Source: Gammaproteobacteria bacterium
GTDB lineage: Bacteria > Pseudomonadota > Gammaproteobacteria > PS1 > Pseudothioglobaceae
Reading direction: 5' to 3'
NCBI GenBank assembly: GCA_029937335.1
Contig: JAPYQD010000032.1
Location: 1 to 7,569 of the forward strand
DNA: 7,569 bases
Shown here: one piece after another, positions 1 to 6,063 of the stretch
How positions within the stretch are numbered: the stretch's first letter is position 1
Layout: each line of letters begins with the position of its first letter
Notes under the pieces: generated by a model
Told to the model about the DNA's origin: nothing
The model's input: the letters and a program-made list of their open reading frames with translations, nothing else
Databases searched by the model: none
Program-made: the position numbers and the translations under genes

Positions 1-157
1 AATTATTTAGAACAATTTGCTCAGTTGGATGTGCAAACAAAATAGAATAACGATTAGACTGATTGTGATTAACACTTTCTAATAAAAAAGGATAGCGCTG
101 AGTGTTAAGCTGACATAACGCATCTAGCGCAACACTAGGGATGGATAAAACTTTCAC
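1..157 (-). CDS. pabB: Chorismate-utilising enzyme, probably aminodeoxychorismate synthase component I (N-terminal fragment)
   Basis: Partial gene running off the left edge; 52 codons are visible from a GTG at 157-155 and the frame stays open. The fragment contains RYPFLLES (about residues 21-28) and RYSILFAHP (about 36-44). This resembles the N-terminal pattern of PabB and TrpE enzymes, in which a Y-P/S-F-LLES strand is followed by a GRYS-type strand. The 'ILFAHP' ending and short lead favour PabB, which makes 4-amino-4-deoxychorismate for folate with PabA; TrpE (anthranilate synthase) is the alternative. No catalytic residues are in view because they lie in the missing C-terminal part. The start is forced: the reading frame is closed by the cpoB TAA only one codon (AAA) upstream, and GTG is the first usable start. 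No good Shine-Dalgarno is visible, so translation probably depends on cpoB translation. The identity is moderately sure and the existence of the gene likely. Confidence 0.68.
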   Translation of the reverse strand, partial: MKVLSIPSVALDALCQLNTQRYPFLLESVNHNQSNRYSILFAHPTEQIVLNN

Positions 158-160
158 TTT

Positions 161-886
161 TTACTTGGTGTCAGTTGTTTCAGCTTTAGGCTCGGCATCT
201 ATCACCACCACATCTTCTACTGCTTCTACTTCAGGTGTTTGAATCTCCTTTAACAAAGCTTTAACTTGAAAGATAGAATTATGGTTTGGAAACTTCTTAA
301 TCATCAGCTTTAGTAACTCAACGGCTTTTTTATCATCTTTAATTTCGTGATGAATAATAGCCAATTCATGCATTGAATTAGAAAATTTGTGATGTAGCGG
401 ATAGTCACTTTGAAAGCCAACAAGCACCCTTTTAGCATTATGACGATCGCCTTTAGCCGCATAGGCTTTACCTAGCCAATACGTAGCATCAGGCACATAA
501 TTGTTATTTGGGTAAGCGTCTAGGTAGCTCAAAAATAAATCAATAGATTGGCTGTATTGGTCAGTTACTAGCAAGCTTCTTGCATTGGTATAAATCTTCT
601 TAGCCTTACGATCTTCTTCTCGAACGCGCGCCATGGTTTCTTTTACTACGTTAGAAGACTTCTTGTATTCCATTAAATGGAATAATTCAGTAATTTTTTG
701 ATTAGAAGTCTTTTGCTGTTCTTGTAGTTGTTCGATATGACCAACCATTTTTCGGTTGGCTTTTTTTAACTTTTTAAGGTTTTTATAGTTATCTTTAGCT
801 ACTTTTTCTACATTTAAGGCAAGCGCATTAAGTGGTGCTTGCATCGCAAACAACCCAATCAACACTACCCAACCCAAACGTTTCAT
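161..886 (-). CDS. cpoB: Tol-Pal associated periplasmic coordinator CpoB (YbgF), TPR protein
   Basis: A 241-residue exported protein. Residues 1 to about 23 form a signal peptide (MKR, hydrophobic core, likely cleavage after NALA). Residues about 25-75 are a lysine- and glutamine-rich helical stretch expected to form the family's trimerising coiled coil. Residues about 95-215 hold TPR-like repeats, seen in IYTNARSLL...Y..SIDLFLSYLDAYP, ATYWLGKAYAAKGD and KAVELLKLMIKKFP, typical of CpoB. In E. coli CpoB binds TolA and PBP1B and coordinates peptidoglycan synthesis with outer-membrane constriction. The final 24 residues or so are an acidic, probably disordered tail (EVEAVEDVVV...) that I do not recall from the standard family. 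The ATG at 886 follows an AAAGG Shine-Dalgarno and sits 13 bp after pal, so it is co-transcribed with tolB and pal. The assignment is strong from fold pattern plus position directly after pal. Confidence 0.92.
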   Translation of the reverse strand: MKRLGWVVLIGLFAMQAPLNALALNVEKVAKDNYKNLKKLKKANRKMVGHIEQLQEQQKTSNQKITELFHLMEYKKSSNVVKETMARVREEDRKAKKIYTNARSLLVTDQYSQSIDLFLSYLDAYPNNNYVPDATYWLGKAYAAKGDRHNAKRVLVGFQSDYPLHHKFSNSMHELAIIHHEIKDDKKAVELLKLMIKKFPNHNSIFQVKALLKEIQTPEVEAVEDVVVIDAEPKAETTDTK

Positions 887-899
887 TTGCCTTTAACCT

Positions 900-1472
900 T
901 TATTGGTAAATAAATTCAACACGTCGATTCTTTTCCCAACCGCTTTCATCATGCGCTTTCGCAATTGGGCTTTCTTCACCAAAGCTAATCACTTCAATTC
1001 TGCCATCTAGGCCTTCGTACAAACCCAATACTTCTTTGACACTTAGCGCTCGGTTTTCACCCAAAGCAAGGTTGTACTCACGTGTTCCACGCTCGTCTGC
1101 ATGCCCTTCTAAGCGTAATTTAACGCTCGGATTATCTCTCATAAAGTTTGCGTGTTTGATAATTTCTTGTGTGGCTTTATCGCCAATATCAGCACCATCA
1201 TAAGAAAAATACAAAACAAAATTAGTATCGCTGGCCTTTAACTTAGCCACCGCCTGATCCTTAGCATTTGCTTGGGCTGTGTTGGTGGCTTTGTTGAATG
1301 GCTTAGTTAAATCACTCCAGTTAAAGCTAGACTCATCACGCACAATCGCATCAACTGTTTTGCCTTCGGCGCCTCTTTCTTCGATCACCACAGTATTAGA
1401 CTCTAAAAAACCACCGGTGCCTGTACAAGCACTGAGTATGGCGACAAAGGGTAATAGTATAAGTTTTTTCAT
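900..1472 (-). CDS. pal: Peptidoglycan-associated outer-membrane lipoprotein Pal
   Basis: A 190-residue lipoprotein. The signal peptide ends in the lipobox LSAC, so Cys16 would be lipidated and the protein anchored in the outer membrane. Residues about 20-80 are a low-complexity linker. Residues about 85-190 are an OmpA-like peptidoglycan-binding domain with the family signature LEGHADERGTREYN (121-134), then LGENRA (137-142) and KNRRVEF (181-187). Asp126 and Arg141 match the residues that contact diaminopimelate in OmpA/Pal domains; the usual ERRA is ENRA here, which keeps the conserved arginine. Pal holds the outer membrane to peptidoglycan and is relocated to division sites by TolB and energised TolA. 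A clear Shine-Dalgarno (CCGGAG, 6 bases before ATG) supports the start. It lies 15 bp after tolB and 13 bp before cpoB, the standard order. Confidence 0.97.
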   Translation of the reverse strand: MKKLILLPFVAILSACTGTGGFLESNTVVIEERGAEGKTVDAIVRDESSFNWSDLTKPFNKATNTAQANAKDQAVAKLKASDTNFVLYFSYDGADIGDKATQEIIKHANFMRDNPSVKLRLEGHADERGTREYNLALGENRALSVKEVLGLYEGLDGRIEVISFGEESPIAKAHDESGWEKNRRVEFIYQ

Positions 1473-1487
1473 TTTATTCTCCGGTTG

Positions 1488-2783
1488 TTATTTTTCTAAA
1501 TAAGTTGACCAATTTGGTTCTCTCACTTCGCCTGTTTGCGAAGAAAGCTCGTAAGATCGGTTGCCTTCTACCGACACCACTGACAACAAGCCTTTGTTAT
1601 TACGATTGGTAGCAAAAATAATCATATCACCATTTGGGGAAAAATAAGGCGACTCATCTAACTCATTGTTAGTCATCACACTTAAATCTTTGGTTTTAAT
1701 ATCTAGCATAGCAATACGGTAATCGTTGTCAACTCGGTGCACCATTGCTAAGCTTTTTCCGTCAGGTGAAAATACTGCTTTGGCATTGTATCGACCTTCA
1801 AAGGTGGCTCGATTAATCTTACCTGTGGTTAGATTTTTAATATAAATTTGTACTTGCCCTGATCGGTTAGAAGTAAAGGCAAGCTGTGTGCCATCTGGTG
1901 AATAGCTGGCTTCAGTGTCAATACTGGGGTTGTGCGTTAGTCGGGTTAGTTTTTTATCAGCCAGATTGTAAGAATAGATATCTTTATTGCCTTTTTTAGA
2001 CAAAGTTAATACCAAACTTTTGCCGCTCGGATGCCAGCTTGGTGCTGAGGCAATACCATCAAAGCGTGGTAATTTTTCAATTTTTCGGCGAGTATACGGA
2101 TGCCAAACAAACACTTCAGATCGGTCATTTTCAAAAGAAACGTAGGCAATTTTCTTGTGCTCATATTGACGATCAGGCGACCAAACCGGGGAAAGAATAG
2201 GGGTTTTTAGTTTAATACGACTCTTAACATTCATCGCATCAGAATCAGAAATATTCAGTCGGTATTCCTTATCACCTTTGGCATCAGTGGTTACTGTAAC
2301 GTAAGTTAGCAACGTGTTAAACGAGCCGCTTTCACCTAATAAGGCTTCATAAATATGGTCACTAAGTTGGTGTGCTACTTTTCTAAAGCCACTGACATGC
2401 ACTCGGGTGGTCTTAGTGAATAATTGTTTGTTACTATAAACATCAAACAAACTCACAGAAAGCTTATAAATCTTGTCACTTTGTTGCTCAATACTGCCGG
2501 TTACTACCGCTTCAATGTTTTGACGCTTCCAATACTGTGCATCAACATCTTGAGTAATGATAGCCTCTGGAATTACCACGTTAAAACGCCCTGAGCGCTC
2601 TAAATTGGCCTGAATAATTTTAGAAATATCTTTGTCTTGCGCACCCTTTCCGACTAATTCAAAATGGCTAACAATAATGGGAAAGGCATTTTCATCCTTT
2701 TTTACCACAGTAACTTCTAATACTGCTTGGGCGGCGCCTAAATTCAATACAACAAATACAATAAATAACTTGATTAATTTCAT
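1488..2783 (-). CDS. tolB: Tol-Pal system periplasmic beta-propeller protein TolB
   Basis: A 431-residue protein, almost exactly the usual TolB length. Residues 1-20 are a signal peptide ending AAQA. Residues about 21-165 form the N-terminal alpha/beta domain that in E. coli carries the TolA-interacting N-terminus. Residues about 195-430 are the six-bladed propeller, recognised by PD40/WD40-like strands: SPVWSPD (198-204), PSWHPSGKSL (248-257), SYSPDGTQLAFTSNRSG (293-309), VFSPDGKSLA (337-346) and YFSPNGDMIIFATNR (380-394), with the family's terminal W-S-x-Y-L (425-429). TolB binds Pal, and TolA releases it. The start ATG overlaps the iscX stop in an ATGA junction, so translation is probably coupled to iscX; only a weak purine-rich stretch precedes it. 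tolA, which normally lies just upstream, is absent here. Confidence 0.97.
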   Translation of the reverse strand: MKLIKLFIVFVVLNLGAAQAVLEVTVVKKDENAFPIIVSHFELVGKGAQDKDISKIIQANLERSGRFNVVIPEAIITQDVDAQYWKRQNIEAVVTGSIEQQSDKIYKLSVSLFDVYSNKQLFTKTTRVHVSGFRKVAHQLSDHIYEALLGESGSFNTLLTYVTVTTDAKGDKEYRLNISDSDAMNVKSRIKLKTPILSPVWSPDRQYEHKKIAYVSFENDRSEVFVWHPYTRRKIEKLPRFDGIASAPSWHPSGKSLVLTLSKKGNKDIYSYNLADKKLTRLTHNPSIDTEASYSPDGTQLAFTSNRSGQVQIYIKNLTTGKINRATFEGRYNAKAVFSPDGKSLAMVHRVDNDYRIAMLDIKTKDLSVMTNNELDESPYFSPNGDMIIFATNRNNKGLLSVVSVEGNRSYELSSQTGEVREPNWSTYLEK

Positions 2784-2974
2784 TCTTTTTCTTCGAGCCA
2801 GTTCATTTGAATCGCTTCAAGAATTTTTTCGCCTGATTTATCCTCTTTATCATCAAACTCTTCTAATGCAATAACCATTTGTCTTAAATCGACAAAATTA
2901 ATAAAAGTTGGGTCAAAGTCAGGGTGTGCCTCGTCTAGCGCAATTGCAATATCAAGAGAGTCGGTCCATTTCAT
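2780..2974 (-). CDS. iscX: Fe-S cluster assembly protein IscX
   Basis: A small acidic protein of 64 residues matching the IscX (YfhJ) family: starts MKWTDS, then HPDFDP (17-22), INFVDLRQM (25-33), LEEFDD (37-42) and EKILEAIQMNWLEE (49-62). The E. coli homologue has the same layout and ends EKILEAILLVWLDE. IscX binds IscS and iron and modulates Fe-S assembly on IscU, competing with frataxin CyaY. I chose the ATG at 2974 rather than the one at 2998: it gives the conserved MKWTD N-terminus, and an AAGG Shine-Dalgarno (2985-2982) lies 7 bases upstream. The usual H and W in the FTDxHxW region are R and M here. iscX is normally last in the isc operon; here it stands alone and overlaps tolB by 4 bp. 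The identity is firm and the context unusual. Confidence 0.93.
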   Translation of the reverse strand: MKWTDSLDIAIALDEAHPDFDPTFINFVDLRQMVIALEEFDDKEDKSGEKILEAIQMNWLEEKE

Positions 2975-3069
2975 ATTAATACCTTGGAAAATAAGCATAA
3001 AAGATTAAGCCTAATTTTAATCAAAAATTGAGCTTACTAAGGGTGAAAATTCACCTGTTTTTGTAAATA
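2975..3069. promoter_or_regulatory. spoT-iscX spacer with two inverted repeats; possible terminator and iscX-operon promoter
   Basis: This 95-bp, very AT-rich gap holds two hairpin-capable repeats. Repeat A (3042-3055) is the perfect palindrome GGTGAAAATTCACC just after the spoT stop. Repeat B (3007-3035) has 12-bp arms around a 5-base loop, with one G-U and one mismatch on the minus strand; in the minus direction it is followed by AATCTTTTA, so it could be a weak Rho-independent terminator for spoT. On the minus strand a loose TTGATT followed 19 bases later by TATGCT could be a promoter for iscX-tolB-pal-cpoB. The repeats are seen; the roles are inferred and weak. Confidence 0.35.
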
Positions 3070-5169
3070 TTATGCCCGTGCAACTGAGCGTACAAATTCT
3101 AAGCTTTTTATCGCATACAGGGCCTCGTCTAGCTTGCCAGTATTTGCCACACTAATCACCAAATTCAGCGCCTTCATTGAGTGGTCTTTTTCTTCTACTT
3201 CCAAGTGTTCAATATTAACACCAATTTGGGCAATCACGTTGGCAATAGAGGCCAGCATACCGCGGCGATTTTCTACCTGAACTCGAATCAATACTTCAAA
3301 CTCTTCAGCTTCATCTGCTTGCCAATCAATCTCTAGCCATTGTTCATTTTTTTGCTTGGCATGAATCAAATTGCCACAGTCAAACTGATGCATCACCAAA
3401 CCCTTGCTAGTGGTTAAAACACCCGCCACTTTATCGCCCGGAATTGGATAACAACAATGCGCAAAGCTAATGGCCTTACCTTGAGTTTTTGTAATGCTGA
3501 TATTCTTAATCACACAATGATCACCATCACATTGAAGCTTGTTGAGCACAACAGATACCATTGCTTCAGACAGGCCGATTTTCATATACAAATCTTCTTT
3601 AGAGTCACACTTAAAGTCTTGCAAACACGCCTGCCAACTCTCTTCACTAATCGGCTCACCACCACCTTGATACTCCAAAGCATTACTTAGTAAGTACTCT
3701 CCCAGCTGTATCAACTCAGAAGTAGACTCTTCTTTTAATTTGGCCTTGATAGAGGCTTTAGCTTTGGCGGTAACGGCTATTTGTAACCAAGTCGGGTGTG
3801 GTTTGGCTTTTTTATCAGTGATAATTTCAATCGTCTGCCCTGATTTTAACTCCGCTGAAATCGATGCATTGACTTGGTCCACCTTAGCCTTTAGGGTTCG
3901 ATTGCCCACACTGGTATGAATCGCATAGGCAAAATCCAGCACGGTTGATTTATAAGGCAGTTGAATAATCTCACCTTTAGGGGTAAATATAAACACCTCT
4001 GAGGGGAATAAATCAGTCTTAGTTTCTTCCAAAAACTCAACTGAAGTACCTGAGTTTTTCTGAATTTCTAATAACGAACCCAGCCAATTACTCGCTAATT
4101 CTGCAGGGTTACTAGCATCACTCTTATAATGCCAATGTGCAGCAATACCGTACTCAGAAACAAAATGCATATCTTCTGATCGAATCTGTACCTCAATAAA
4201 GATTTTGTTTGGCCCAAACAACACCGTATGTAATGACTGATAGCCGTTCGATTTAGGCAACGCCACATAATCTTTAAATTTTCCAGGCAAAGGCTTATAC
4301 AAATTATGAATAATGCCCAATGCTTGATAGCACTGTGCCACATCATCTACAATCACTCTAAAAGCATACATATCAAGCACTTGGGAAAACTTCAGTTGCT
4401 TGATTTTCATTTTTTTATAAATACTGCAAGGTTGTTTTTGACGCCCAGTAATTTTTACTCCACTCAAACCTTCCTGCTTAAGTCGGTTTTCAATTTCCCT
4501 TTGAATATGGGTAATAATCTTTTTACGATTACCGCATTGTTTTTTAATCTGATGTATTAATACTTTATATCGATAAGGACTAATAATCTCAAAACACAAG
4601 TTATCCAGCTCAACCCTAATACTATTCAAACCCAAACGCCTAGCAATAGGCGCATGAATTTCAGCGGTTTCTTTGGCAATCCTAAGTTGTTTGTCACGAC
4701 GCATTGATTTGAGTGTGCGCATGTTGTGTAAACGATCAGCAAGCTTGATCATCATCACCCGCATATCCGTACTCATGGCTAAAAATAGCTTTCTAAAGTT
4801 TTGCGCCTGCTGATCAATACTTGAATGGAACTCTAAACCGGTGAGTTTTGAAACCCCTTGTACAATATGTGCCACATCTTCACCAAAATCATCAACAATA
4901 TCTTGATGTGTTAACGTCGTATCTTCAATACAATCGTGCAATAGTGCTGCGGTAATACAATAATAATCCAGCTTTAACTCAGCCAAAATCATTGCCACGT
5001 TAATCGGGTGGAATACATAGGCCTCGCCTGAGCGGCGAAATTGCCCATCATGCGCAATAGCAGCCACAATATAAGCCTGATAAACACTCTCTACCTGTTC
5101 TTTAGGCATATAAGCGTCTAGCACCTCACACAGATCACTAATCAGAATTCTTTTTTCAAATAAGCTCAT
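3070..5169 (-). CDS. spoT: Bifunctional (p)ppGpp synthetase/hydrolase, SpoT type
   Basis: A 699-residue full-length RelA/SpoT homologue, near the E. coli SpoT length (702). Residues about 25-175 are the HD hydrolase: His54, HD at 78-79, ED at 82-83 and Asp145 in LADRLHN are all present, so ppGpp hydrolysis should be active. Residues about 235-350 are the synthetase: Asp266 in LDMYAFR, GYQSLHT (309-315) and Glu326 in IEVQIR are intact. The charge-signature loop reads KFKD (297-300), the basic RXKD-like type of bifunctional enzymes rather than the acidic EXDD of RelA. A TGS domain follows (about 390-450), then a zinc-finger-like motif with HCC (571-573) and Cys598, and a C-terminal ACT domain (about 624-695). 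The HD motif is HDCIED (commonly HDVIED), and GRQKQPCSIY (242-251) differs from the common GRxKHxYSIY. The start aligns with the E. coli N-terminus, although no Shine-Dalgarno is evident. It is divergent from bamD and separate from its frequent partner rpoZ. Confidence 0.96.
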   Translation of the reverse strand: MSLFEKRILISDLCEVLDAYMPKEQVESVYQAYIVAAIAHDGQFRRSGEAYVFHPINVAMILAELKLDYYCITAALLHDCIEDTTLTHQDIVDDFGEDVAHIVQGVSKLTGLEFHSSIDQQAQNFRKLFLAMSTDMRVMMIKLADRLHNMRTLKSMRRDKQLRIAKETAEIHAPIARRLGLNSIRVELDNLCFEIISPYRYKVLIHQIKKQCGNRKKIITHIQREIENRLKQEGLSGVKITGRQKQPCSIYKKMKIKQLKFSQVLDMYAFRVIVDDVAQCYQALGIIHNLYKPLPGKFKDYVALPKSNGYQSLHTVLFGPNKIFIEVQIRSEDMHFVSEYGIAAHWHYKSDASNPAELASNWLGSLLEIQKNSGTSVEFLEETKTDLFPSEVFIFTPKGEIIQLPYKSTVLDFAYAIHTSVGNRTLKAKVDQVNASISAELKSGQTIEIITDKKAKPHPTWLQIAVTAKAKASIKAKLKEESTSELIQLGEYLLSNALEYQGGGEPISEESWQACLQDFKCDSKEDLYMKIGLSEAMVSVVLNKLQCDGDHCVIKNISITKTQGKAISFAHCCYPIPGDKVAGVLTTSKGLVMHQFDCGNLIHAKQKNEQWLEIDWQADEAEEFEVLIRVQVENRRGMLASIANVIAQIGVNIEHLEVEEKDHSMKALNLVISVANTGKLDEALYAIKSLEFVRSVARA

Positions 5170-5271
5170 TAAAAGAAAATAGGGTTAAATTATGGATAAA
5201 TCTTTGCCATTATAATACAATCACCTCAGTATAATGCTACGCAATATTAGTAATAAATTTACCTAAAATCA
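5170..5271. promoter_or_regulatory. Divergent spoT/bamD promoter region
   Basis: This 102-bp spacer separates two divergent genes and should hold both promoters. On the plus strand a perfect TATAAT at 5230-5235 would start transcription about 30 bases before bamD; the best -35 candidate, TTGCCA at 5204-5209, is 20 bases away, longer than ideal. The 8-bp palindrome ATTATAAT at 5209-5216 puts TATAAT on both strands, and its minus-strand copy (5214-5209) is a candidate -10 for spoT, with no clear -35. An 11-bp inverted repeat, TATTAGTAATA, lies at 5245-5255 in the predicted bamD leader. Neither gene has a good Shine-Dalgarno. The elements are seen; promoter activity is inferred. Confidence 0.5.
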
Positions 5272-6048
5272 ATGAAAAATATACTCAAGCTTGTTTTAAT
5301 TTTGCCTTTGTTAACCCTGTCACTGAGCGGTTGTTTTTGGGAAGAAGAAACCAAAAGAGAATCTATTACCAAAGGTTGGTCACCTAAAACTTTTTTTGAA
5401 GAAGCCAAAGAACAAATTTCAGCAGGCTCTTTGGATAAAGGTATCGAGCTTTATGAACAACTACAAGCAGCTTACCCCGGCTCAAAATATGCCCTACAAT
5501 CCAAGCTAGAAATCGCCTACGCTCTTTATAAAAGTGAAGACTACGACCAAGCCATTGATCGCCTGAATAGCTATATTAAACTCTACCCAAATCATTTTTC
5601 AACTCCGTATGCATACTACTTACGCGGCGTTATTTCAGAAGACAAATCTCGCTCAATCTTAGATGAATACATTACTGACAATGCCCAACGTGATGTCAAC
5701 TCAGTACGCGATGCTTTCAATTACTACCTTGCTTTAATTGAAAAATTTCCAAAAACTGAATATTCAGAAGAAGCAAAATCACGCCTAATCATCCTTAGAA
5801 ACATCCTTTCTAGACACGAGCTTTTTGTGGCAATTTTCTATACCAAAAAAGGCGCTAACATCGCCGCTATTAACCGCAGCAAATACATTATTGAAAAATA
5901 CCCTAATACGCCATCAATACCAGCAGCACTACATTTAATGGCATATAACTACGATGTTATCAGCGCTAACACACTGGCTAAAGATGCGCGCCGTGTACTC
6001 AAAAAGAGCTACCCACTCTACACACCGCACTACTCGCTAGAAGACTAA
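5272..6048 (+). CDS. bamD: Outer-membrane protein assembly factor BamD (YfiO/ComL)
   Basis: A 258-residue lipoprotein of typical BamD size. The signal peptide ends in the lipobox LSGC, so Cys21 is the lipidated residue and the protein faces the periplasm from the outer membrane. The remainder is a run of TPR helices: FFEEAKEQISAGSLDKGIELYEQLQAAYP (about 42-70), LEIAYALYKSEDYDQAIDRLNSYIKLYP (about 79-106), YAYYLRG (113-119), then the BamD signature region with RDVNSVRDAFNYY (about 143-155), LRNILSRHELFVAIFYTKKGANIAAINRSKYIIEKYP (about 175-211). BamD contacts BamA and BamC/E and helps fold beta-barrel proteins; it is one of the two essential Bam subunits in E. coli. It is the first gene of the rightward arm, 15 bp before the MFS gene. 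The start ATG has a weak ribosome site, but the signal peptide begins right there. Confidence 0.96.
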   Translation: MKNILKLVLILPLLTLSLSGCFWEEETKRESITKGWSPKTFFEEAKEQISAGSLDKGIELYEQLQAAYPGSKYALQSKLEIAYALYKSEDYDQAIDRLNSYIKLYPNHFSTPYAYYLRGVISEDKSRSILDEYITDNAQRDVNSVRDAFNYYLALIEKFPKTEYSEEAKSRLIILRNILSRHELFVAIFYTKKGANIAAINRSKYIIEKYPNTPSIPAALHLMAYNYDVISANTLAKDARRVLKKSYPLYTPHYSLED

Positions 6049-6063
6049 ATTTAACCCGCATTA

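Noticed and set aside
1279..1503. Plus-strand open frame opposite pal (74 codons); similar ones occur at 2632-2874 and 3457-3690.
   Set aside because: These are shadow frames opposite well-identified genes with no family resemblance.
2780..2998. A longer iscX starting at the ATG at 2998 (72 residues).
   Set aside because: The extra eight residues do not match the family, and the downstream ATG at 2974 has a well-spaced AAGG and gives the conserved MKWTD start.
4095..4560. Open frames on both strands inside spoT (4095-4346 minus, 4306-4560 plus).
   Set aside because: Both lie fully inside the conserved spoT synthetase region, and their products look like out-of-frame translations.
5193..5216. 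A tiny plus-strand open frame (MDKSLPL, then stop) upstream of bamD as a possible leader peptide.
   Set aside because: It ends before or inside the likely promoter elements, so it would probably not be in the bamD transcript, and it has no ribosome site.
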